A stretch of 64,000 nucleotides of DNA, taken from contig JAWKKA010000003.1 of the NCBI GenBank assembly GCA_041393495.1, positions 62,001 to 126,000 of the forward strand. Reading direction: 5' to 3'. This stretch comes from RHKX01 sp041393495. GTDB lineage: Bacteria; Actinomycetota; Thermoleophilia; Solirubrobacterales; 70-9. Below the pieces are notes generated by a model. The model searched no databases. It was not told the DNA's origin and saw nothing but the letters and a program-made list of their open reading frames with translations. Both the position numbers and the translations under genes were made by a program. This document shows positions 41,087 through 48,626 of this stretch, piece after piece. Numbering within the stretch: position 1 is the first letter of the stretch; every line of letters starts with the position of its first letter.

Positions 41087-41109
41087 TCGCTCGCCGGTCA
41101 TCCGCCCGG

Positions 41110-41415
41110 TCAGCCGCCCGCCCGGCCGTCGATCGCGTCGGCGTAGGCGCCGTGGTAGGCGTTCGCGGCGCCGACGCCGGTGACCCCGTAGGCCTCGGCC
41201 ATCGCCGCCCGCAGGGTCGTCCGGAACTCGCGGCCGTGCCAGCGCCGCGCCTCGGTCGCGGGCCCGACGGCGATGTGGACGAGCTCGTGCAGGAGCGTCT
41301 CGAGGGCATCGCCGCGGCGGATCCCCGGATAGGCCGTGACCGAGATCCGGTTCTCGGCGGGCACGGCGAAGCCGAGCCGGCTCCGCGGCCGCCGCGACGC
41401 CCGGCGGATGGCCAT
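41110..41415 (-). CDS. SprT-like zinc metallopeptidase-fold protein, N terminus uncertain
   Basis: From the only canonical start (ATG 41415) the protein is 101 residues with the zinc site TLLHELVHIAVG and a later WHGREFRTTL segment. SprT-like domains normally begin well before this point. The same frame is open to about 41600 on the minus strand and reads YYRVAGIDLAAELGRLCALEELGG, which looks like the missing first helices, but has no ATG, GTG or TTG; a CTG at 41583 is possible. The gene may therefore be longer than annotated or be a decayed copy. Confidence 0.65.
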   Translation of the reverse strand: MAIRRASRRPRSRLGFAVPAENRISVTAYPGIRRGDALETLLHELVHIAVGPATEARRWHGREFRTTLRAAMAEAYGVTGVGAANAYHGAYADAIDGRAGG

Positions 41416-41609
41416 CGTCGGCGGGTCGCTCGCGAGCCGCCCGCGCGGACCGCCGAGCTCCTCGAGCGCGCAGAGCCGCCCGAGCTCGGCCGCCAGGTCG
41501 ATCCCGGCGACGCGGTAGTAGGCGGCCGGGCGGTCGGGCGGGGCGACCCGTTTCGGCGCGCGCGTCCCCTTGTGGCGGTGCAGGCGGATCTGCGGGAGGA
41601 TGAAGCATC

Positions 41610-41966
41610 ATGGCGCCGGAACCGGAGGCGGAGCCGCTCGATCTCGCCGAGGTGGAGACCTCGCTGCGGACACGGTTGGCCGAGGTGCGCGATCGCCTCG
41701 CCGTGCTCAAGGAGCCCCCCGAGAGCGGCTCCGGAATCGGCTTCGGCAAGCGGATCGGCGATGGCACGACCGAGGCGATCGGCCGCTTCACCGACGTCGG
41801 CGTCGCCGACAGCCTCGAGGCGATCGAGGCGCAGCTCGAGCGCGCGCTCGCCAAGCTCGCCGAGGGCAGCTACGGCGCCTGCGACTCCTGCGGCGCCGAG
41901 ATCGCGGCCGGCCGGCTGCGGATCCGGCCCGAGAGCACAGTCTGCGTGGACTGCGCGGCGCGGTAG
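41610..41966 (+). CDS. DksA/TraR family C4 zinc-finger protein
   Basis: 118 residues: a helical N-terminal half (AEVETSLRTRLAEVRDRLAVL), a conserved EAIEAQLERALAKLAEGSYGACDSCGAEIAAGRLRIRPESTVCVDCAAR end with the Cys4 zinc finger (CDSC and CVDC). Such proteins bind the RNA polymerase secondary channel in some bacteria; in actinobacteria the role is less clear. GGGAGGA Shine-Dalgarno precedes the ATG. Divergent from the SprT-like gene. Confidence 0.9.
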   Translation: MAPEPEAEPLDLAEVETSLRTRLAEVRDRLAVLKEPPESGSGIGFGKRIGDGTTEAIGRFTDVGVADSLEAIEAQLERALAKLAEGSYGACDSCGAEIAAGRLRIRPESTVCVDCAAR

Positions 41967-42009
41967 GCCCGACGGCCGTCTGAGCGGCCAGGCGAGCGGG
42001 CCGGGCAAG

Positions 42010-42055
42010 GACCCACCGGCGCGACTCGCTGCGCTCACGCCGACCGTCGTGGGTC
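42010..42055. terminator. Bidirectional hairpin between dksA-like and ABC permease genes
   Basis: GACCCAC (42010-42016) pairs with GTGGGTC (42049-42055); the second arm overlaps the permease stop codon. The loop contains ACTCGCTGCGCTC (42024-42036), a 13-mer that recurs inverted in the hairpin loop at 51206-51218. No T-tract. Confidence 0.55.
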
Positions 42056-42821
42056 AGTCGATCAGCCGTCGCGTCAGCCGGTCGATCGCGAGCCTCCACA
42101 TGGCGAACGCGAGCGCCGCGAGGCCGGCGAGCCGGAGCAGGTCGGTCCACTCGAACCCGAAGCAGGCCCCGCGGACGAGGACGACGAGCTGATGGAGCGG
42201 ATTGAGCTGGGAGAGGACCTGGGCCCAGTCGGGGAGCTGGTCGATCGGGAAGAACGTCCCGGCGAGCAGGAACATCGGCGTGATGACCAGCGTCGTCACG
42301 TAGTTGAACTGGTCGATCTTGGCGACGCTGCCTGCGACCGCGATGCCGAACCCGGCGAACGCGAGGGCGGTGATCAGCGAGAAGAACGGGACCAGCACCA
42401 TCGCCGGAGCGGGGTCGAGCCCGAAGCCGATCGTGACCAGCAGCGGGAACGTTCCGAAGACGCCGGCCCGAAGGCCGATCCACAGCATCTCGCCGCTGAC
42501 CAGCTCCTCGACGTCGACCGGGGCGGCGAGGATCGCGTCGTAGGTCCGCTGGAAGCGGTGCTTGACGAAGGTGCCGAACATCGCCGGCAGCGCGCTCGCG
42601 AAGACGACGGCGGTGGCGACCATGCCGGTGCCGACGAACTCGACGTAGTCGATGCCGTCGACCTGCGTGACCAGCGTCGTCCCGAGGCCGAGTCCGAAGG
42701 CGAGCAGGTAGATCAGCGGCTCGATCAGGCTCGAGAACGTGGTGCTGCGCCAGAAGGTCCTGAAGTTCGCGACCTCGCGGCTCATCACGCCGAGTACCGC
42801 TGCCGGCTCGATCCGCCTCAT
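42054..42821 (-). CDS. ABC-2 type transporter permease
   Basis: 255 residues with six membrane helices, including FSSLIEPLIYLLAFGLGLGT near the N terminus and the ABC-2 core (EELVSGEMLWIGLRAGVFGTFPLLVTIGFG, then AGTFFPIDQLPDWAQVLSQLNPLHQLVVLVRGACFG). Typical partner of DrrA/NodI-type ATPases exporting drugs or lipids. Its ATG overlaps the ATPase stop by four bases (ATGA). Confidence 0.92.
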   Translation of the reverse strand: MRRIEPAAVLGVMSREVANFRTFWRSTTFSSLIEPLIYLLAFGLGLGTTLVTQVDGIDYVEFVGTGMVATAVVFASALPAMFGTFVKHRFQRTYDAILAAPVDVEELVSGEMLWIGLRAGVFGTFPLLVTIGFGLDPAPAMVLVPFFSLITALAFAGFGIAVAGSVAKIDQFNYVTTLVITPMFLLAGTFFPIDQLPDWAQVLSQLNPLHQLVVLVRGACFGFEWTDLLRLAGLAALAFAMWRLAIDRLTRRLID

Positions 42822-43708
42822 TCGAGCTCCTCCCCGGTCAGCTCGATGAAGACGTCCTCGAGCGAGCTTGGGCGGGTTATCGCGTCCTCGGGGACGATGC
42901 CGTCCGGAGCCCGCTCGCAGCCGACGATCACGAGCGCCGGACCGGCCGAGCGGACCGGCAGTCCCGCCGCTTCGGCGCTGGCGCGGACCTCGGCCCGGCG
43001 CTCGGGCGGCGCGTAGTACTCGGCGGTGCGGCGTCCGGCATGCTCGGCGATCAGCTCGCCGGGGCGGCCCCGGACGATCACCCTGCCGCTCGCCATCAGC
43101 GCGACCTCGTCGGCGAGCCGCTCGGCCTCCTCGATGTAGTGCGTCGACATCAGGATCGTCGCCCCCTCCGCGCGCAGGCCCTCGATCAGCGTCCAGATCT
43201 CGGCCCGGATCTGCGGGTCGAGCCCGACCGTCGGCTCGTCGAGCAGCACCAGCCGGGGGCGGTGGACGAGCCCGCGGGCGATCAGCAGGCGCCGCCGCAT
43301 GCCGCCCGAGAGCTCGTCGACGGCGTCATGGCGGCGATCGGTGAGGCGAGCGAGGGCGAGCGCCCGATCGACCGCGCCGTCGAGGTCGCGGACGCGGTAG
43401 AGGCGCGCGAAGACGCGCAGGTTCTCCTCGACCGTCACGTCGATGTCGAGGTTGTCGAGCTGCGGGACGACGCCCATCCGCGCCCGCGCCTCCTTCGACT
43501 CCTTCGGCAACTCGTAGCCGAGCACCCGGAGGCTGCCGTCGTCGGCGATCGCCTGGCCGGTCAACAGGCGCATCGTCGTCGACTTGCCGGCGCCGTTGGG
43601 CCCGAGCAGGCCGAGGCAGACGCCCTCGGGGACGCTCAGGTCGAGCCCGTCGACCGCCCGGATCGGGCCGAAGGCCTTGACCACGCCCTGCAGTTCGATC
43701 GCCGCCAC
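42818..43708 (-). CDS. ABC-2 type transporter ATP-binding protein (NodI/DrrA type)
   Basis: 296 residues from GTG 43708, beginning AAIELQGVVKAFGPIRAVDGLDL. Walker A GPNGAGKSTT, Q-loop VVPQLDNLD, signature ELSGGMRRRLLIARGL, Walker B PRLVLLDEPTVGLDP, switch His in LMSTHYIEEAERL. The frame stays open upstream only because it crosses 45 bp repeats, so the longer ORF to 43951 is unlikely. It pairs with the overlapping permease and is divergent from a TetR regulator that probably controls it. Confidence 0.92.
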   Translation of the reverse strand: MAAIELQGVVKAFGPIRAVDGLDLSVPEGVCLGLLGPNGAGKSTTMRLLTGQAIADDGSLRVLGYELPKESKEARARMGVVPQLDNLDIDVTVEENLRVFARLYRVRDLDGAVDRALALARLTDRRHDAVDELSGGMRRRLLIARGLVHRPRLVLLDEPTVGLDPQIRAEIWTLIEGLRAEGATILMSTHYIEEAERLADEVALMASGRVIVRGRPGELIAEHAGRRTAEYYAPPERRAEVRASAEAAGLPVRSAGPALVIVGCERAPDGIVPEDAITRPSSLEDVFIELTGEELE

Positions 43709-43895
43709 CGGCCGGGCACCATCGCACAACGCCGCCCGGTCCCCGCCCACAACCGGCCGGGCGCCATTCGCACAACGCCGCCCGATCCACGCCCCCATCG
43801 GCCGGGCGCCATTCGCACAACGCCGCCCGATCCACGCCCCCATCGGCCGGGCGCCATCGCATGATGCCGCGGAATCCCCGGCCGCCATCGCATGA
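43707..43895. repeat. 45 bp minisatellite upstream of ABC exporter
   Basis: Two perfect 45 bp copies (43754-43798 and 43799-43843) are flanked by degenerate or shortened copies on both sides, four to five in all, each containing CGGCCGGGCGCCAT. As 45 is a multiple of three, reading frames stay open through it. The array fills the space between the exporter and its divergent TetR gene. Confidence 0.92.
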
Positions 43896-43914
43896 TGCCG
43901 CCCAGCCCCCGGAC

Positions 43915-43920
43915 TAGACT
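43915..43920 (+). promoter_or_regulatory. -10 box TAGACT of TetR gene, near-leaderless
   Basis: TAGACT ends nine bases before the CTG at 43930. The same TAG is the in-frame stop that closes the frame upstream. Confidence 0.5.
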
Positions 43921-43929
43921 CGGCCCACC

Positions 43930-44529
43930 CTGCGACGCCGACCGCTGACAACCGAGCGTGCTCTACGGCGACGCGAGCAGCTCCTCGAGGTCGCCCTCGA
44001 GCAGTTCCTCGCCCGCGACTACGAGGACGTCGCCGTGGACGAGATCGCGGCGGCGGCGGGTGTATCGCACGGGCTCGTCTTCCAGTACTTCGGGTCGAAG
44101 AAGGACCTCTACGTCGCGGCGATCGAGCCGCTTCTGGTCGGCTTTCAGGAACGCGCCCGCGGCGCTCCCGAGGACATCGGGCCGGAGCGGCGGCTTCGCC
44201 ACGCGATCGGCTCCTACTACGACGACGCCCGCGCCCATCCCGCCGGCTACCGGTCGCTGATGGCGGGCGGCGGCGGCTTCCGCGAGGTCTTCGACCGGAT
44301 CGAGGCGCAGCGCTGGTCGGGGATCGGGTTGATCGCCGCGGTCAGCGGGCTCGACGTCGAGCGCGGCGACGTCCGCGCGGTGCTGCGCGGCTGGGTCGGG
44401 TTCCTCGAGGGCGCGATCCTGGCATCGCTGGAGCGCGACGACGCCGATCGCGAGGCGGTGATCGACGCCGCGATGGCCGTCTTCGACGCCGGGCTCGCCG
44501 TCCTCGGCTCCGACCCCGACACGGCTTGA
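43930..44529 (+). CDS. TetR/AcrR family transcriptional regulator, probable CTG start
   Basis: About 199 residues. The helix-turn-helix is VDEIAAAAGVSHGLVFQYFGSKKDLYVAAI, preceded by the usual first helix REQLLEVALEQFLARDYEDV. That helix is upstream of the first canonical start (GTG 44035), and the frame is closed by TAG at 43915, so translation must begin at CTG 43930 (or CTG 43945). The -10 box spacing supports 43930. The ligand-binding C-terminal half is unremarkable. Divergent position implies control of the ABC exporter. Its stop overlaps the next start (TTGA). Confidence 0.85.
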   Translation: MRRRPLTTERALRRREQLLEVALEQFLARDYEDVAVDEIAAAAGVSHGLVFQYFGSKKDLYVAAIEPLLVGFQERARGAPEDIGPERRLRHAIGSYYDDARAHPAGYRSLMAGGGGFREVFDRIEAQRWSGIGLIAAVSGLDVERGDVRAVLRGWVGFLEGAILASLERDDADREAVIDAAMAVFDAGLAVLGSDPDTA

Positions 44530-45644
44530 GCCCGGCGTCGGACCCGCAGCGGCGCGAGTCGCTCGCGGACCGGATCGAGCGCGCGATCGAGGCGCGCACC
44601 GACGCCGAGGCCGAGATCGCCCGCGGCGAGGCCGAGTCGAAGGCGCGCGGGCCGAGCATCCGCCGCTCCGCGTTCTGGCTGCTCCTCACCGGCGTCTCTC
44701 TCTATCTCGTCGCCCCGAGCCTGCTCGACGTCCTCGGCTCCTGGCAGAACCTCCGCGAGATCGATCTGCTCTGGTTTCCGCTGCTGGCGCTGCTGCAGCT
44801 CGCCTCGCTCGGCTGCGTCTGGATCCTTCAGCGGCTGACGATCCCGCGCTCGCCCTGGTCGGCGGTGATCGACTCGCAGCTCGCCGGCAACGCGCTCGCG
44901 AAGATCGCGCCGGGGGGCGGGGCGATGGGAGCCGCCCTCCAGTACAGGATGCTGGTCGAGCGCGGGATCGCGCGGGGTCGTGCAGTCGCCGGGATCACCG
45001 CCGTCAACCTGCTCACGTTCGCCGTCGTCCTCGGCCTGCCGGTGCTGGCGCTGCCGGCGCTGCTCGGCGGCGGCGTCGACCGCAACCTCCTCGAGGCGGC
45101 CCTCGTCAGCGTGGTCGTCTTCCTGTTCCTGACCGCGATCGCCGTGCTGTTCATCGCTGCCGACGGCCCGCTGCGCCGCGTCACCGCCGCGATCGAGAGG
45201 GTGCGGAACCGGCTGCGTCGCCACTCGCCGCCAACCGACCACCTACCCGGGCGCGTCCAGCACGAGCGCGACCGGATCCTCGCCGCGCTCGGCGACGACT
45301 GGCCGAAGGCCGTCCTCGCGACGGTCGGGCGGTGGGCCTTCGACTTCGCGATCCTGCTCGCCGCGCTCGCAGCGGTCGGCGCCCACCCGGCGCCCGGCCT
45401 CGTCCTGCTCGCCTTCTGTGTCGCCCAGGTCCTCGCCCAGATCCCCGTCACGCCTGGTGGCCTCGGCTTCGTCGAGACCGGCCTCACCGCGCTGCTCGCG
45501 CTCGCCGGCGTTGGCGCCGGCGACGCCGTCCTCGCCACCTTTCTCTATCGCCTCTTCACCTACTGGCTGCCGCTGCCGCTCGGCCTGCTCGGCCTGTGGC
45601 TGCACCGCCGGCATCAGGGCGACGGAACGGTCGGGGAGGGCTGA
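44526..45644 (+). CDS. Lysylphosphatidylglycerol synthase transmembrane-domain-like protein (UPF0104)
   Basis: 372 residues with seven to eight membrane helices. RLTIPRSPWSAVIDSQLAGNALAKIAPGGGAMGAALQ and the C-terminal AQVLAQIPVTPGGLGFVETGLTALLALAGV are the conserved blocks of the UPF0104/flippase-like family. No aminoacyl-transfer domain is attached, so only the lipid-flippase-like part is present. Co-transcribed with the TetR gene by TTGA overlap; TTG start. Confidence 0.87.
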   Translation: MSPASDPQRRESLADRIERAIEARTDAEAEIARGEAESKARGPSIRRSAFWLLLTGVSLYLVAPSLLDVLGSWQNLREIDLLWFPLLALLQLASLGCVWILQRLTIPRSPWSAVIDSQLAGNALAKIAPGGGAMGAALQYRMLVERGIARGRAVAGITAVNLLTFAVVLGLPVLALPALLGGGVDRNLLEAALVSVVVFLFLTAIAVLFIAADGPLRRVTAAIERVRNRLRRHSPPTDHLPGRVQHERDRILAALGDDWPKAVLATVGRWAFDFAILLAALAAVGAHPAPGLVLLAFCVAQVLAQIPVTPGGLGFVETGLTALLALAGVGAGDAVLATFLYRLFTYWLPLPLGLLGLWLHRRHQGDGTVGEG

Positions 45645-45669
45645 GGAGGGCGCCAGCGCTCGTGCGGAC

Positions 45670-46062
45670 CTACTTGAACTGCTTGTCGTGGATGCAGAGC
45701 CCGTAGATGATCAGGACGTCGGCGGCGATGATCAGAAGCGACCAGATCGGGAAGACCGCGACGAAGAAGAGCTGCCAGACGAAGTTCAAGCAGCAGAGGA
45801 TGATCCCGAGGCCCTGGCCGTTCGCGTTGCGGCGCAGGATCAGGACGGCGGTGAGGAGCTGCAGCGCGCCGATCGCGATCAACGTCATCCCCCAGAACGT
45901 CAGGTCGCCGAAGAACAGGTTCTCGGCGCGGAACTTCGCGTCGCCGGCGAGCGCGACCACACCGTCGATCGCGTTGAAGGTCCCGAGCAGCCCGAACAGG
46001 ACGCCGATGAAGCTGACCCAGCCCTCGCCCCGGTCGCGGATCGCCGCCTCGCCTCGACTCAT
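45670..46062 (-). CDS. DUF7144-like four-helix membrane protein
   Basis: 130 residues. GWVSFIGVLFGLLGTFNAIDGVVALAG, LTFWGMTLIAIGALQLLTAVLIL, GLGIILCCLNFVWQLFFVAVFPIWSLLIIAADVLIIYGLCIH match the DUF7144 pattern of four helices, common in actinobacteria and without known function. ATG has a GGGAGAGG Shine-Dalgarno. Convergent with the UPF0104 gene. Confidence 0.82.
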   Translation of the reverse strand: MSRGEAAIRDRGEGWVSFIGVLFGLLGTFNAIDGVVALAGDAKFRAENLFFGDLTFWGMTLIAIGALQLLTAVLILRRNANGQGLGIILCCLNFVWQLFFVAVFPIWSLLIIAADVLIIYGLCIHDKQFK

Positions 46063-46139
46063 CGCCTCTCCCTTCGCATGGATGCCATCTCGTGCGACCG
46101 GCAGTCTAGGGTCGCGCCAGGCTGCAGCGGGTGACTCGG

Positions 46140-46145
46140 TAGGTT
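46140..46145 (+). promoter_or_regulatory. -10 box TAGGTT before the 32-codon upstream ORF, leaderless
   Basis: TAGGTT lies six bases before the ATG at 46152. It is the best promoter upstream of the aminotransferase gene. Confidence 0.5.
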
Positions 46146-46151
46146 GGCCGC

Positions 46152-46250
46152 ATGCTGGCCGTCTCGGTCCTCGCCCTCTCCTGCGAGCATCTCGGCGAAG
46201 CGTTCGCCCTTCAGCCGCGCGAGGCGGCCCCCCTCGCGACCGCCGCGTGA
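46152..46250 (+). CDS. Small upstream ORF (32 residues), candidate leader peptide
   Basis: Reads MLAVSVLALSCEHLGEAF and ends LATAA. It begins six bases after a TAGGTT box and its stop overlaps the GTG of the aminotransferase (GTGA at 46247), so the downstream gene would be translated by coupling. One Cys is present; there is no run of a single amino acid as in classical attenuators. It may be a coupling leader or simply the 5' part of the transcript. Confidence 0.5.
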   Translation: MLAVSVLALSCEHLGEAFALQPREAAPLATAA

Positions 46251-47398
46251 CGCTCGCGGCGTCGCTGGCCGACCTCGAGCCGGAGCGGCTGCGGGCGCGA
46301 CGCAGCGTCAAGTGGACGACCTACGGGGACGGTGTGCTGCCGTCCTGGGTCGCCGAGATGGACTTCCCGCTTGCCGGGCCGGTCAAGGACGTGCTCCGCG
46401 CGGCCGTCGAGCGCGACGATGCCGGCTACGCGAACCCCGCCGCCTCGGGGCTCGCGGAGGCTCTCTGCGGGTTTCTCGACCGCCGCCAGGGCTGGCGCGC
46501 GGACCCCGGGCAGGTGATCACGGTCGGCGACGTGGTCGGCGGCCTGACCGACCTGCTGCGGGCGCTGCTCGAGCCCGGCGACCGCGTTGTCGTCACCCCG
46601 CCGGTCTATCACCCGTTCTTCAGCCTCGTTCCCGACGCGGGCTGCGCGCTTGCCGAGGTCCCGCTCGCCGGCGGTCGCGAGCTCGATCTCGACGGCGTCG
46701 CCGCCGCCTTCGCCGGCGGCGCCCGGGCGATCCTGCTCTGCAACCCCCACAACCCGACCGGCACGGTCGCCTCGCACGAGGCCCTGGCCGAGCTGGCGCG
46801 GCTCGCCGCCGAGCACGACGCCTGGGTCCTCGCCGACGAGATCCATGCCCCGCTGACCCTGGCCGGGGCCGAGCACGTGCCGTTTCTCACCGTCTCCGCG
46901 GAGGCGGCCGCTCGCGGGATCGCGCTCGTCTCCGCCTCGAAGGCCTTCAACCTCGCCGGCCTCGGCTGCGCGCAGGTGCTCACCGCGGCCGAGCCCGCCC
47001 GGGCTGCCGCCGACCGGCTGCCCGCGGGCGCGCGCCACTGCGGCCACTTCGGCGCGATCGCCTCGGCGGCCGCCTACGCCTCCGGGGACGGCTGGCTCGA
47101 CGACGTGCTCGACGTCCTCGACCACAACCGCCGCCTCCTCGCCGAGCTCCTCGCCGAGCTCCTGCCCGAGGCGCGCTACACGCCCCCGGCCGCCGGCTAT
47201 CTGGCCTGGATCGACCTCTCGGCCTACGGGCTCGGCAGCGACCCGGCGGCGCCGATCCTCGAGCGCGGCCGCGTCGCGTTCAGCTCCGGGCCGTCGTTCG
47301 GGCGCGGGGGCGAGGGTCACGTTCGCCTCAATGCGGGAACCTCCCCGGGACTCGTTCGCGAGGCCGTCGAGCGGATGGCGGGAGCGGTCGGTGCCTAG
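46247..47398 (+). CDS. PLP-dependent aminotransferase / C-S beta-lyase (MalY/PatB type)
   Basis: 383 residues. RRSVKWTTYGDGVLPSWVAEMDFPLA is the MalY/PatB start, VVTPPVYHPFFSLV and LLCNPHNPTGTVASHEALAEL are the PLP pocket with the conserved Asn, WVLADEIHAPLTL the Asp, and SASKAFNLAGLGCAQV the PLP-binding Lys. Family members cleave cystathionine or cysteine conjugates. GTG start overlaps the upstream short ORF; its stop overlaps the amidohydrolase start by eight bases. Confidence 0.9.
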   Translation: MTLAASLADLEPERLRARRSVKWTTYGDGVLPSWVAEMDFPLAGPVKDVLRAAVERDDAGYANPAASGLAEALCGFLDRRQGWRADPGQVITVGDVVGGLTDLLRALLEPGDRVVVTPPVYHPFFSLVPDAGCALAEVPLAGGRELDLDGVAAAFAGGARAILLCNPHNPTGTVASHEALAELARLAAEHDAWVLADEIHAPLTLAGAEHVPFLTVSAEAAARGIALVSASKAFNLAGLGCAQVLTAAEPARAAADRLPAGARHCGHFGAIASAAAYASGDGWLDDVLDVLDHNRRLLAELLAELLPEARYTPPAAGYLAWIDLSAYGLGSDPAAPILERGRVAFSSGPSFGRGGEGHVRLNAGTSPGLVREAVERMAGAVGA

Positions 47399-48527
47399 CG
47401 CTGCCAGCCTCGAGCCGATCGACCGGGCGCTCGCTCCCTGGTGGGAGCCGATCGATGCCCTGCTCGGCGACGCGACCCTGTTCGACGCCCATACCCACAT
47501 CGGCGGCAACGACCCCGATGGCTACCGCCAGGAGGCCGACGAGCTGCTCGATGCGCTCGATCCGCTCGGCGCCCGCGCCGTCACCTTCCCGATGCACGAG
47601 CCCGACGGCTACGCGGCGGCGAACGACCGCGTCCTCGAGGCCGCCGCGACGGCGCCGGGGCGGCTCGTCGCCTTCTGCCGGGTCGATCCCCGTGCCGACG
47701 CCGTCGCCGAGGCGCGGCGCTGCCTCGACGCCGGGGCGGCCGGGATCAAGCTGCACCCGCGCGCGGAGGGGTTCACCCTCGAGGAGCCGGCGGTCGAGGA
47801 GCTGTTCGCGCTCGCGCACGAGCGCCGGCTGCCGATCCTGGTGCACGCGGGGCGCGGGATCCCGGCGCTCGGCGACCACGCGGTCGTCCTGACCCGCCGC
47901 TACCCGGACGCGCGGCTGATCCTCGCCCACGCGGCCGTCTCCGACCTCGCCTGGATCTGGGAGGAGATGCCCGAGCACCCGAACCTGCTCGTCGATACCG
48001 CGTGGTGGAGCCCGGGCGACATGATGGCGATGTTCAAGCTGGTCCCGTCCGGACAGATCGTCTGGGCGAGCGACTCGCCGTACGGTCGCCCGACGGCCTC
48101 GGCCGTCGCGCACCTGCGGTTCGCGATCCAGGCCGGGGTCGAAGCCGCCGCCCTCCGCTCGATCGCCGGGGGACAGATCGATCGGCTGCTCGCCGGCGAG
48201 GAGCTCGAGTGGCACGACCGGCCGCCCGGGGAGCCGGAGCCGATCAGCCCCCATCTCGAGCGCGTCGTCGACCATCTCGTCGGCGCCGTCTCGCAGGTCG
48301 TCACGGGAGCCGATCCGGATGAGCCGCTCCTGCTCGCCCGGCTCGCCTGCGACGCCGGCGGCGACGATCAGGCGCGGCCGCTCCTCGACCAGATCCACGC
48401 GTTGCTCGCGCGCGCCGAGGAGCTCGCCGCCGACGAGCCCGGCGCCGTCCGCTTCCCGGCCTCGGCGGTGCTGCTGGCCGTGGCGCTGGCAATCGCGCGG
48501 ACGCCCCTTGCCCCGCGGCCGGCCTGA
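47391..48527 (+). CDS. Amidohydrolase family protein (TIM-barrel metal hydrolase)
   Basis: 378 residues. LFDAHTHIGGN holds the HxH metal site, KLHPRAEGF the Lys/His region, ILVHAGRG another His, LILAHAAVSD the fourth, and IVWASDSPYG the catalytic Asp. It belongs to the amidohydrolase_2 group (decarboxylases/lactone hydrolases); the ~110-residue C-terminal extension is helical. GTG start inside the aminotransferase gene indicates one transcript. The stop codon lies at the edge of a tandem repeat. Confidence 0.86.
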   Translation: MPSAASLEPIDRALAPWWEPIDALLGDATLFDAHTHIGGNDPDGYRQEADELLDALDPLGARAVTFPMHEPDGYAAANDRVLEAAATAPGRLVAFCRVDPRADAVAEARRCLDAGAAGIKLHPRAEGFTLEEPAVEELFALAHERRLPILVHAGRGIPALGDHAVVLTRRYPDARLILAHAAVSDLAWIWEEMPEHPNLLVDTAWWSPGDMMAMFKLVPSGQIVWASDSPYGRPTASAVAHLRFAIQAGVEAAALRSIAGGQIDRLLAGEELEWHDRPPGEPEPISPHLERVVDHLVGAVSQVVTGADPDEPLLLARLACDAGGDDQARPLLDQIHALLARAEELAADEPGAVRFPASAVLLAVALAIARTPLAPRPA

Positions 48528-48616
48528 GCCGGGCCCTGCGCGCGTCCTCGCTCCGCGGCCGGCCGCAGGCGGCGCCCCCGTTCGGGGCCCTTGCCCGGCG
48601 GCCGGCCGCAGGCGGG
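48511..48616. repeat. Three-copy ~40 bp imperfect tandem repeat
   Basis: GCGGCCGGCC recurs at 48515, 48555 and 48598 in similar flanks (…TTGCCC before, GCAGGCGG after in copies two and three). The first copy contains the amidohydrolase stop codon (48525-48527). Confidence 0.75.
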
Positions 48617-48626
48617 GGCGGTGGGC

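Noticed and set aside
43707..43895. Possible CRISPR array
   Set aside because: Units follow each other without unique spacers and there are no cas genes. It is a minisatellite.
43636..43951. N-terminal extension of the ABC ATPase encoded by the 45 bp repeats
   Set aside because: The frame is open only because the repeat length is a multiple of three; the conserved cassette starts right after GTG 43708.
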